From Candidatus Bathyarchaeota archaeon A05DMB-3 (lineage in GTDB: Archaea; Thermoproteota; Bathyarchaeia; Bathyarchaeales; Bathycorpusculaceae), in contig JABFQN010000016.1 of assembly GCA_019685555.1 (NCBI GenBank), positions 1-39,191 of the forward strand: 39,191 nt of DNA, given 5' to 3'. Both the position numbers and the translations under genes were made by a program. Positions 1 to 5,885 of the stretch are shown here, in pieces. A model generated the notes under the pieces. That model saw nothing but the letters and a program-made list of their open reading frames with translations. It was not told the DNA's origin and searched no databases. Position 1 is the stretch's first letter; every line of letters starts with the position of its first letter.

Positions 1-71
1 CGGGAACGGAGCGCGGTTTAACTTCTGAGTTCGGAATGGGATCAGGTGGGTCCCGCGCCCTATGGCCGGCA
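1..71 (-). rRNA. rrf: 5S ribosomal RNA, 5' part (3' end outside window)
   Basis: Read on the minus strand from about 71, the sequence starts TGCCGGCCATAGGGCGCGGG and continues with the conserved 5S segment around CCGAACTCAGAAG. The molecule is cut by the left edge, so only its 5' half to two thirds is visible. No 16S or 23S gene is in the window, so linkage to a full rRNA operon cannot be judged. A TATA-like AAAGTTAATG (minus strand, 101-110) lies about 30 nt upstream, suggesting its own promoter. Confidence 0.9.
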
Positions 72-137
72 AACCCCAAAATACACCTCAAACAATGGCT
101 CATTAACTTTTCGGTGTTCGGCAAAAAGAGAATAACG

Positions 138-145
138 CATATATT
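138..145 (+). promoter_or_regulatory. TATA box of tRNA-Trp
   Basis: CATATATT lies about 27-34 nt before the first base of tRNA-Trp (172), the usual distance of an archaeal TATA element from the start of a tRNA transcript. It shares a spacer of about 100 bp with the divergent 5S promoter. Confidence 0.55.
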
Positions 146-209
146 CCATCTTTCAAAATTATGTCTTGCAAGGGGCCGTAGTCTAGGCAGGTATGACGAC
201 GGGCTCCAG

Positions 210-277
210 AACAAACCAAAACGGGTTTGCGGACCGCACCATGCGGAATGAAGAAGTTCTGGAGCGGTTATAGAGAA
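210..277 (+). other. Intron 1 of tRNA-Trp (canonical 37/38 site)
   Basis: The 68-nt intron fits the usual geometry. Exon bases 204-206 pair with 273-275, C207 faces A272 as a mismatch, and three-base bulges AGA (208-210) and AAA (276-278) place the cuts after position 37 and before position 38. Inside it, 256-265 is a perfect 10-nt complement of the anticodon loop (203-212). A second stretch, 221-228, is a perfect 8-nt complement of the 3' exon border (276-283). ATGAAGA at 248-254 is one base from a box C. The order matches the C/D methylation-guide introns known from archaeal tRNA-Trp, but no clean CTGA box D is present. Confidence 0.6.
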
Positions 278-284
278 ACCCGTA

Positions 285-311
285 GGAGCAGCTACGCGCT
301 GTTTCCGGGTA
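285..311 (+). other. Putative intron 2 of tRNA-Trp (variable region)
   Basis: About 27 extra bases separate the anticodon stem from the T arm. CCCG (279-282) pairs with CGGG (306-309) as a four-base-pair central helix, flanked by three-base bulges TAG (283-285) and TAA (310-312). A further hairpin AGCAGC/GCTGTT (287-292, 298-303) closes the insert. This is the bulge-helix-bulge core cut by archaeal tRNA-splicing endonuclease. Non-canonical intron positions are known in some archaeal lineages. Exact ends may shift by one or two bases. Confidence 0.55.
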
Positions 312-488
312 AAGGTCGTCGGTTCAAATCCGGCCGGCCCCACATCTTAAGCAATTCCAAAGCAACGTTTAGGCAACAGCTTTGCGAAAAGTAAGATTCT
401 TTCCGATTTTCGCAGATTATGAGCGTTAACTAAATAATCTCTTGCAGCTTAGAAATGTTGCAATTTAAATAAATAATGTAGCAATAAG

Positions 489-788
489 ATGAAAGCAATG
501 AGCATAAAAATATCCAGAAAAGTTCTTAATCATATTGTTAGTAGGCATCCGGAAGTTGCACGTTACACGCATGAAATAGTTATGGCGGTTCAGGATCCCG
601 ATTTAATTATTAGGGGGTTGAGGGGCGAGTTTAAAGCTTTAAAGTTTTATGCCAACCTCCATATAGGACCGAAGTATCTTGTGGTTATTTTCCAGGAAAA
701 AGGCGAAGAAAAGGTTATTATAACTGCCTACTTCACTTCTAATGTAGCTAGGGTTAAAGGCGAGATAGTATGGAGAAAGTCGCAGTAA
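489..788 (+). CDS. Putative RNase-like toxin of a TA pair (PBECR/DUF4258-like)
   Basis: This 99-residue protein has no signal peptide or membrane segment. An N-terminal helix carries a conserved-looking HIVSRHPEV segment, followed by strands ending in YLVVIFQEKGEEKVIITAYF. The layout resembles small single-domain RNase-type folds of the DUF4258/PBECR group, which often pair with DUF2283 proteins; the assignment rests on sequence appearance only. The next gene, a DUF2283 protein, overlaps it by 19 bases, so the two are translationally coupled, as in toxin-antitoxin operons. An AT-rich TATA-like stretch (462-474) lies about 20-26 nt before the ATG and no SD is seen, so the mRNA may be leaderless; ATG at 498 is an alternative start. 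Confidence 0.5.
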   Translation: MKAMSIKISRKVLNHIVSRHPEVARYTHEIVMAVQDPDLIIRGLRGEFKALKFYANLHIGPKYLVVIFQEKGEEKVIITAYFTSNVARVKGEIVWRKSQ

Positions 789-982
789 GTCTAGAAAAGA
801 TAGATTTAGACTATGACGAAGAAGCGGATGTGCTATACATAAGCTTTGGAAAGCCCAGACAAGCCAAAGACAGCGTTGAAGTTGAAGATGGAATAATCTA
901 CCGCATAGCAGACAACGAAATAGTAGGCATAACAATAACAAACTTCAAAGCCAGAACACTCAAAAAACAATCTGGCTTATAA
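770..982 (+). CDS. DUF2283 family protein, probable antitoxin partner
   Basis: This 70-residue protein has the DUF2283 (COG5428) signature YDEEADVLYISF near residue 15, then a short acidic middle and the GIIYRI...IVGITITNF strand pair. Family members are small (60-80 residues) beta-rich proteins of unproven function, often found behind small toxin-like genes, so an antitoxin role here is inferred from context. Its ATG lies inside the end of the upstream gene. The C-terminus is basic (ARTLKKQ). The module ends 24 bases before a partial copy of the tRNA-Trp 3' end. Confidence 0.7.
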   Translation: MEKVAVSLEKIDLDYDEEADVLYISFGKPRQAKDSVEVEDGIIYRIADNEIVGITITNFKARTLKKQSGL

Positions 983-1005
983 AATTTAAACGTAGATTTT
1001 CATCT

Positions 1006-1019
1006 ATCCGGCCCCCCAC
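1006..1019 (+). repeat. Partial direct copy of the tRNA-Trp 3' end
   Basis: ATCCGGCCCCCCAC equals the tRNA-Trp 3' end ATCCGGCCGGCCCCAC (328-343) minus two G residues, in the same orientation. It is GC-rich in otherwise AT-rich spacer. With the tRNA it brackets the TA pair at 489-982, as an attL/attR pair would bracket an integrated element. No integrase is present. Confidence 0.45.
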
Positions 1020-1216
1020 CACAGCGTAAGCCAATCTCACCTGACTTCTGAGGAAACTGTTAACTTTTGTGGTTCAAGAGGATAAAATGGCTATTGATAT
1101 TTGCAGTAGCTTAACGCATTTTGGTTAATTATGCTGTTTTCCTTTTACAGTGACTTTATATTGTGTGGGCGTCTTTAAAATTTGCATGTGTATAATGGGT
1201 GTTAAAGTGGGATTGT

Positions 1217-1762
1217 ATGTTTGGGGCGACTGAAATATTTCTTTCTGATAAGGCTTTTTTGAGCATTATCTTATCTTCAGTTGAAGTTTACAAAAATGAA
1301 AGCCATGGAGCTTTGTTGGGCTTTAAGACTCCCAGACGTATAATAGTGGAGTATGCTATTCCATTTCAGTCTGCTAGAAGAAAATTTACTGAGGTTATGC
1401 CTAATTGGCGGAGGGAACTTAAAGTGATTGAAGTTCTTCCAAGACTAATCCATTTGCAAAAACTTGGGTATTATCATTCTCACCCGCAGTTCGGGAAAAA
1501 GCGTGGCACTCCGGAACTTAGTAAAACGGATAGGGAATACATGCAACCGGGTGAAATAGAAATTGTGGTGGCTATCAACGACTCGAAAAGGTCGTCTCCT
1601 TGGAAGGAATCAAAGAATAAATTGTCCGGCACTTTGGGGAAATATCACATTACAATTGCAGGTTTTTACAAGAGAAAAAGGAATGATGAAATAACACAGT
1701 ATAGGGTTTTATGTCCTTACGCGATAGGGTTTGATTATACCTTTGAACAGCCGCTTGTTTAA
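1217..1762 (+). CDS. JAB/MPN (JAMM) domain metalloprotease-like protein
   Basis: This protein of about 181 residues has the JAMM zinc-protease pattern: Glu28 in ESHGALLG, then HSH (His87, His89), Ser102 and Asp105. JAMM enzymes cleave isopeptide or C-terminal bonds of ubiquitin-like proteins, or act on related substrates. The classical spacing is HxH-x7-S-x2-D; here 12 residues separate the second His from the Ser, an insertion rich in Lys/Arg/Gly. No ubiquitin-like, E1 or E2 gene lies nearby, so the substrate is unknown. A GTG at 1199 would add six residues; ATG 1217 was chosen because it is nearer the conserved region, but neither start has a strong SD. No other domain is visible. Confidence 0.7.
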   Translation: MFGATEIFLSDKAFLSIILSSVEVYKNESHGALLGFKTPRRIIVEYAIPFQSARRKFTEVMPNWRRELKVIEVLPRLIHLQKLGYYHSHPQFGKKRGTPELSKTDREYMQPGEIEIVVAINDSKRSSPWKESKNKLSGTLGKYHITIAGFYKRKRNDEITQYRVLCPYAIGFDYTFEQPLV

Positions 1763-1767
1763 AGCTA

Positions 1768-1848
1768 ATGTTTCCGCCATATGTTGTATGGACATTGGTT
1801 CCAGCAGTAGCGGCTGCTCTTATAGGCGCAGTTTTTACATTCTGGTAA
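1768..1848 (+). CDS. Possible 26-residue single-pass membrane peptide
   Basis: This short ORF begins five bases after the stop of the JAMM gene. It encodes MFPPYVVW followed by an almost continuous hydrophobic stretch (TLVPAVAAALIGAVFTFW) and then TAA. The length and composition fit one transmembrane helix with essentially no soluble part. The position suggests co-transcription with the JAMM gene, and a hairpin with a T-run follows directly. No family is recognised. Such a short ORF can arise by chance, but the clean hydrophobic helix and tight spacing make it worth listing. Confidence 0.35.
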   Translation: MFPPYVVWTLVPAVAAALIGAVFTFW

Positions 1849-1851
1849 ATC

Positions 1852-1871
1852 GAAAAGCCTTGGCTTTTTTC
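1852..1871. terminator. Hairpin with T-run between convergent genes
   Basis: GAAAAGCC and GGCTTTTTTC form a seven-base-pair stem with a two-base loop, ending in a run of T on the plus strand and, by symmetry, on the minus strand. It sits just after the short peptide ORF and before the convergent MBL operon, so it could stop transcripts from either side. Confidence 0.35.
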
Positions 1872-2040
1872 TGACACCAGAAGTTTTTTGCATAAAAACT
1901 CTATTCCAAAAATAAACAGTAAGCCCAGCACTTAAACTTTACCAGAAACTGAAGGTGCCTTCAACTAAGACGAAGGACGCGTGAGAACGCTAACAATGGG
2001 GCAAAGGATTCTGGGTAAGTAAAGTTTTGTGAAGGGGCTT

Positions 2041-2658
2041 TTAGGATTGTTTCATGAACTCGATGAATTCCTCAAGTGTGCGTTTTTCAAGGGTGTAATT
2101 CGTTTTTCTCTCCCTGCCTATTGTTGAGTAGGGAAATTCGCCATAATCATGTCCAGGATAAACTTCCACGTCGTCGTCTAGTTTCAAAATTTTGTTGAAG
2201 AGGCTGTTGTACATGTCTTTTGGGTTTCCACCAGGTAGGTCTGTTCTTCCACACTCTCCAATGAAGAGGGTGTCTCCTGTAAGGAGTTTGCCGTTTATTA
2301 ATAGGCATATGCCGTCTGGCGTGTGTCCAGGTGTGTGAATAACTTTTATAACTGTTTTTCCAAGTCTTAAAGTGTCTCCATCTTCTAAACTTATGTGTTT
2401 GTTGATTTTAGAGCGTTTGTGGGCTGCAATTTTTGCGTTGAAAACTTTTTGAAGGTCTTGGTTGCCGGCTGTGTGGTCGCTGTGTCCATGGGTGTTTATA
2501 ATGAATTTCAGTTTGAAGCTTTGCTCTTTCAAAAGTTTTGTTATAATTTCTGCATTAAAACTTGGGTCGACGACGGCAGCATTTTTTGTTGTTTCATCGG
2601 CTATCACGTAGGAGAAGTTGTCTCCATGGTGTTTTATCTGTTTAAAAAACATGCTCAT
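2041..2658 (-). CDS. MBL-fold metallo-hydrolase (glyoxalase II / ETHE1-like)
   Basis: This 205-residue protein contains the full metallo-beta-lactamase metal ligand set: THGHSDH near residue 56, HTPGHTPDG, the TGDTLFIGECGRTDLPGG segment and a final PGHDYG. The GECGRTDLPGG stretch is characteristic of the hydroxyacylglutathione hydrolase / persulfide dioxygenase branch. The protein is thus probably a thioester hydrolase or sulfur-handling oxidoreductase; the substrate cannot be told from sequence alone. It is cytoplasmic, with no signal peptide. ATG 2658 follows an AGAGGGTG SD. It is the last gene of a three-gene operon, seven bases after the unknown 450-residue protein. Confidence 0.85.
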   Translation of the reverse strand: MSMFFKQIKHHGDNFSYVIADETTKNAAVVDPSFNAEIITKLLKEQSFKLKFIINTHGHSDHTAGNQDLQKVFNAKIAAHKRSKINKHISLEDGDTLRLGKTVIKVIHTPGHTPDGICLLINGKLLTGDTLFIGECGRTDLPGGNPKDMYNSLFNKILKLDDDVEVYPGHDYGEFPYSTIGRERKTNYTLEKRTLEEFIEFMKQS

Positions 2659-2665
2659 GCACCCT

Positions 2666-4018
2666 CTAAAGTGGGATGTGTTCGATTTTCATGCCCATTT
2701 TTGCCAAATCCTCCAAATTCTCAACGCAGCCTATGCTGGCGTCTATGTTGCGGTGTTTGGGATGAACCCACATGTGTTTTGGTGAAAGATTAAACTGCAA
2801 GGGAGTTTTCAGCGAAACACCGTATACGTCTAAGCCTCTAATCAAAGCGTTGGTTAGGCATACTTTACGAATCGAAGTGTAACTTTCCAGCAGTTTTTCT
2901 GCGCCGTAGGCGCCTATGCCATGCCATAAAGCTGCGTTTTCCGGAGATGCCAACGAGTAGAGGAAGAACTGGGGCGATGATGGAGTTTCTTTAAATTTGT
3001 AGTTTGTTAGGGCTTCTCCTTCAACCATAAATTCGTCTTCGGCTTTTGCCATGCTTATGTCTTCTGGGTCTATGGCATTCGGATAAAGCGGCGTAGTTTG
3101 ATAGCTCACCTTAACACTTTTCAGTTCTTCTCCTTCAAAATATATTTTGCCCCTTGCCGCGCGCTTTGAACCATAACCCTTAACGGAATGGGGAACCGTT
3201 AAAAGGGTTGTGCGTTTTTTCATGCTTCTACCCATACAGCGGTAGGCGTCTTCTATTGAGCTGTAGCTTCTATGGATATCTTTAATGATGTGGTGTAGCA
3301 ACCCATTAGCGTCTTCTCTTTGCAATGTTTCGATGGGCATGCGCATCGAAGGGAGGCAAAGGTCTATCTCAAAAAATTCAGAAAGCTGCTCCATCTGCTC
3401 ATATTTTACTGCGTCAACCATTTCCACATAGCTGTTACTGTTTTCGAGACGCCGCCTTATCAGTTCAATTTCACCTTGCGATATAAGTGTGCCATCATAT
3501 TTCCGTGCGAAGTTTTCGTCAATCTTCAGCATGCTTGTTTTGACGTAGGCTGACGGAAAGGCGCTTTGTCCGCTTTCAACAATAGACTCTCTAAGCGGGT
3601 TCATTGAGTATCTGTCTGGTTCGATGTCGTCCGTGTTCAGAAGGAAAGAGGTTACTATGCCTTCTTTTGGATTGCGGAGCAGTTCGCATATTTCGTTTAT
3701 GTCGTCCCACGTAATTTCGCTTAAACCGTGATGGTGGAAATAGTTTCCGCAGACTTCAAGCAGCCGAGCGGCAATAATCCCTTGAACCTCTTCCACCGTC
3801 AACTGCGGGTTTGAATATTCAACAGAACCCCTCAGAAAAAAGTGAGGGCCTCTAAGCCTAATTTCACATTTCTTTCCGTTTCGAAAATGGTAAAAGCTGA
3901 ATTCCCGCTTATCGTTTACTTCAAATATGGATAACGCTTTAACTAACTCTTCTACACAGTGCCAAGAGTTTTTTAGGAAGTCTTCAAGAATCATTTTCGC
4001 CAAGTTCTGAGATAACAA
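2666..4018 (-). CDS. Uncharacterised 450-residue protein
   Basis: I recognise no known family. The protein is soluble, with no signal peptide or membrane helix and no obvious nucleotide-binding loop. Features that stand out are a HHHG run near residue 98, a central basic region with KKRTTLLTVPHSVKGYGSKRAARG (given in pieces: KKRTTLLTVPH, then VKGYGSKRAARG), and a His/Trp-rich end around SPKHMWVHPKHRN. The gene lies five bases after a GNAT acetyltransferase and seven before an MBL hydrolase, so all three are probably made from one mRNA. The start is uncertain: TTG 4018 lacks a well-spaced SD, and ATG 3994 would remove eight residues. Confidence 0.75.
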   Translation of the reverse strand: MLSQNLAKMILEDFLKNSWHCVEELVKALSIFEVNDKREFSFYHFRNGKKCEIRLRGPHFFLRGSVEYSNPQLTVEEVQGIIAARLLEVCGNYFHHHGLSEITWDDINEICELLRNPKEGIVTSFLLNTDDIEPDRYSMNPLRESIVESGQSAFPSAYVKTSMLKIDENFARKYDGTLISQGEIELIRRRLENSNSYVEMVDAVKYEQMEQLSEFFEIDLCLPSMRMPIETLQREDANGLLHHIIKDIHRSYSSIEDAYRCMGRSMKKRTTLLTVPHSVKGYGSKRAARGKIYFEGEELKSVKVSYQTTPLYPNAIDPEDISMAKAEDEFMVEGEALTNYKFKETPSSPQFFLYSLASPENAALWHGIGAYGAEKLLESYTSIRKVCLTNALIRGLDVYGVSLKTPLQFNLSPKHMWVHPKHRNIDASIGCVENLEDLAKMGMKIEHIPL

Positions 4019-4023
4019 GCCTA

Positions 4024-4866
4024 CTAGCCTCTTTCAAGGGATTCTGCGATGTAAATGCAGTCTTTAAAAGCTAGCGGTTTAGAAAACATCCTCACAACAT
4101 TAAACTCCGCGGAGAAACCAGTTTCTAAAAGCATCTTTAGGAGTTTCTCTTCCTTTCCAGATACAACCATGGAGACTTCGAAGCCGCGGAGCTTATTCAA
4201 AAGCGTCTTTAAAAGAGCTTCTGCAGCTTCAAGGTGTCCTTCTAGGCAGACAAGTGGTCCTATTTCTGCATAGTGATTGTAAACCTTTGCCATGGCGTAT
4301 CCGAGGATTTCTCTTTCTTCAATGTAGTGGTAGCAAAGATTTCCCCTCATGTTGGCAATTTTTTCCAACAGTTTCCTTCTGGAAGCGCCGAAGTGGAAAG
4401 TGTCAAACGCTATAACTTTTTGTAATTCGCCTTTTTCAGTCACCTTTACACTTTTTTCTTGAAATTGCGAGGGCAAGGGTTCGCCCTTTAAGACTGTGAA
4501 TTCCGTTTCGCGTTTAAATCCTAGACGCATGTAAAATTCCACGTTTTCCTTATACGAGTATAAGCCTATGGTTTCTACCCCTCTGCTTTTTAAATAGCCC
4601 ATAGCATGTTTTACAAGCATGCTTCCAGCGCCCTTTCCACGGTGGCTTTCGTCTACTATGACGCTTCCAATCCATCCAACTTTGCCGAAGCTTATGGTTG
4701 TGGCTATGCCTATTTTTCTCGAATCATGCAAAAGAATGAAGCATCCTTCGGGTTCTAGGCTCATCATGAATTTAAAGTCCCACTCTGTCAAATTCCAGTT
4801 CATCGTGTCTGTGATTTGAACAGCGAATTCTATGTCTTCTTCGCACATCTGTCTTACGCTAAACAT
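4024..4866 (-). CDS. GNAT family N-acetyltransferase with second C-terminal domain
   Basis: The N-terminal half is a GNAT fold. The acetyl-CoA pyrophosphate loop is in DESHRGKGAGSMLVKHAM, and ENVEFYMRLGFKRETEF follows as the typical last motif. The C-terminal half (from about residue 145) resembles the GNAT-like second domain of YitH-type proteins (Acetyltransf_18). It should transfer an acetyl group from acetyl-CoA to an amine; the acceptor is unknown. The longest ORF starts at GTG 4905, but ATG 4866 has a GAGG SD nine bases upstream and gives a natural GNAT N-terminus (MFSVRQMCEEDIE), so it was preferred. It is the first gene of an operon with the unknown protein and the MBL hydrolase. Confidence 0.83.
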   Translation of the reverse strand: MFSVRQMCEEDIEFAVQITDTMNWNLTEWDFKFMMSLEPEGCFILLHDSRKIGIATTISFGKVGWIGSVIVDESHRGKGAGSMLVKHAMGYLKSRGVETIGLYSYKENVEFYMRLGFKRETEFTVLKGEPLPSQFQEKSVKVTEKGELQKVIAFDTFHFGASRRKLLEKIANMRGNLCYHYIEEREILGYAMAKVYNHYAEIGPLVCLEGHLEAAEALLKTLLNKLRGFEVSMVVSGKEEKLLKMLLETGFSAEFNVVRMFSKPLAFKDCIYIAESLERG

Positions 4867-4970
4867 TAAAGTGTCCTCTGCAACGCGTTTTATCAATTTT
4901 TCCACTAGGCATAAACTTTACTAGTATGAGCCGTGTTGAGATAAAGAATCTGGGATGGAGGGTTTAAACT

Positions 4971-5492
4971 ATCGCAGATATAGAGAAACAGTTGAAGGTT
5001 AAGATACCTCGCAACGTTAGGATAACAACCCATTCTTTCACTAAATTTTTCAAGGGCTTCGAGAAAGTTGAGGCGGTAAAAAGCATATTTGGAGAAAAAA
5101 CTGAAGAAGTGCTCAACAACCTACAAGTTGAATTTGCAGGTTTTAGAGGCTACATGGGCGTAAGCGACATAGACGGCCACATAATAATTAGTGCCCGTTA
5201 CTTAAACAACGGAGACTTGATAGACATTTATTTGGACATAATCCACGAGTTGGTTCACGTAAAACAGTTCATGGAGGGAAAGAAGCTTTTCGATGATAGA
5301 TACAGTTACGTCGGCAGACCAACAGAAATAGAGGCGTACCGCCATGCAGTGGCGGAGGCGAAAAGGCTAGGTTTAGACGACTCTCGTATCTGTCAATATT
5401 TAAAAACAGAGTGGATGAACGAAAAAGACCTTAAAAAACTTACAAAAATTCTCGGCGTAAAATATGTTCCACTTGAAAAAAGATGCGTATAA
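4971..5492 (+). CDS. Small HEXXH zinc-metalloprotease-like protein
   Basis: The HELVH motif (about residues 92-96 from the proposed start) followed by an acidic helix (RPTEIEAYRHAV) about 25 residues later matches gluzincin-type zinc sites, with two His and a downstream Glu as ligands. No signal peptide is present, so it is probably cytoplasmic, and the substrate is unknown. The start is odd: no ATG exists in this frame after the in-frame TAA at 4965. TTG 4992 has no SD, whereas ATC 4971 lies nine bases after a GGAGG (4957-4961) and gives a natural beginning, (M)ADIEKQLKVKIPRN. If ATC is not used, the CDS is 4992-5492. Confidence 0.7.
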   Translation: MADIEKQLKVKIPRNVRITTHSFTKFFKGFEKVEAVKSIFGEKTEEVLNNLQVEFAGFRGYMGVSDIDGHIIISARYLNNGDLIDIYLDIIHELVHVKQFMEGKKLFDDRYSYVGRPTEIEAYRHAVAEAKRLGLDDSRICQYLKTEWMNEKDLKKLTKILGVKYVPLEKRCV

Positions 5493-5515
5493 AAAAGAAC
5501 AGGAAAACTCCACAA

Positions 5516-5863
5516 TTACCTTCCAAAAAACCAGAATTTCCTTTTCTCCCCTTTTTCGCTTTTCGCCTTCCTTTCCTCTTCCTCTTTCTGAATCTGATAT
5601 TCTTCTATCTTTTTTACGAGTTTTTCAATATTTTCTGGCTTTTCGGCAAATTTCAAGAGTTTTTCGCTGTCTGGTCCCATAAGGATAAAAAGGGGTTGGA
5701 AGTAGAGGCGCGCCAGTTGGGACCAAACGTGGCTTGTTGGTCCAATGGTTTCTAGGAAGAGCGTTGCAACATTATCCATTTTTGAGTCTACTAGTTTTTT
5801 AGCTATTTTTGAAACCCATTCTTCTTCGTCGCTGTTGTCAAGCTGTTCTTGTTCAAGGTTCAT
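5516..5863 (-). CDS. Small acidic/coiled protein, last gene of the DUF6754 operon
   Basis: This 115-residue soluble protein belongs to no family I recognise. It starts with an acidic region (MNLEQEQLDNSDEEEW) and carries a central hydrophobic-aromatic part (LFLETIGPTSHVWSQLARLYFQPLF). It ends in a strongly charged helix of repeated Glu and Lys, probably coiled coil, followed by KRKFWFFGR. It lies 22 bases after the 234-residue membrane protein and is co-oriented with four membrane genes, so it may be a cytoplasmic accessory subunit whose basic-aromatic tail touches the membrane. That role is inferred from position only. Confidence 0.72.
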   Translation of the reverse strand: MNLEQEQLDNSDEEEWVSKIAKKLVDSKMDNVATLFLETIGPTSHVWSQLARLYFQPLFILMGPDSEKLLKFAEKPENIEKLVKKIEEYQIQKEEEERKAKSEKGEKRKFWFFGR

Positions 5864-5885
5864 TTGGCTTTTCCTTTGCCCCGTA

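Larger units (their letters stand above)
172..342 (+). tRNA. tRNA-Trp (CCA), apparently interrupted by two introns
   Basis: The acceptor stem is GGGGCCG (172-178) with CGGCCCC (335-341), discriminator A at 342, and no encoded CCA. The D arm is GTCTAGGCAGGTATGAC. The anticodon stem is ACGGG (199-203) with CCCGT (279-283), and the loop CTCCAGA has anticodon CCA at 206-208. The T arm is GTCGG-TTCAAAT-CCGGC. Exons 172-209, 278-284 and 312-342 join to a standard 76-nt class I tRNA. The first intron is at the canonical 37/38 site; the second is a 27-nt insert in the variable region with its own bulge-helix-bulge. The CTCCAGA loop and acceptor stem are typical of archaeal tRNA-Trp. Confidence 0.87.

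Noticed and set aside
36-251. 71-codon open frame over the 5S and tRNA-Trp region
   Set aside because: It runs antisense through 5S rRNA and into tRNA-Trp; both RNA genes are well supported and the protein has no recognisable feature.
285-317. Long variable arm making the tRNA a class II type (Leu/Ser)
   Set aside because: The anticodon loop CTCCAGA, discriminator A and overall arms are those of tRNA-Trp, a class I tRNA, and the insert has a bulge-helix-bulge core instead of a simple variable arm.
639-941. Minus-strand 100-codon frame opposite the TA pair
   Set aside because: Leucine/cysteine-rich composition typical of a shadow frame, and it lies opposite two overlapping genes with family signatures.
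5464-5755. Two plus-strand frames (72 and 90 codons) after the HEXXH gene
   Set aside because: Phe/Leu/Ser-rich translations lie antisense to the charged C-terminal helix of the 115-residue operon protein.
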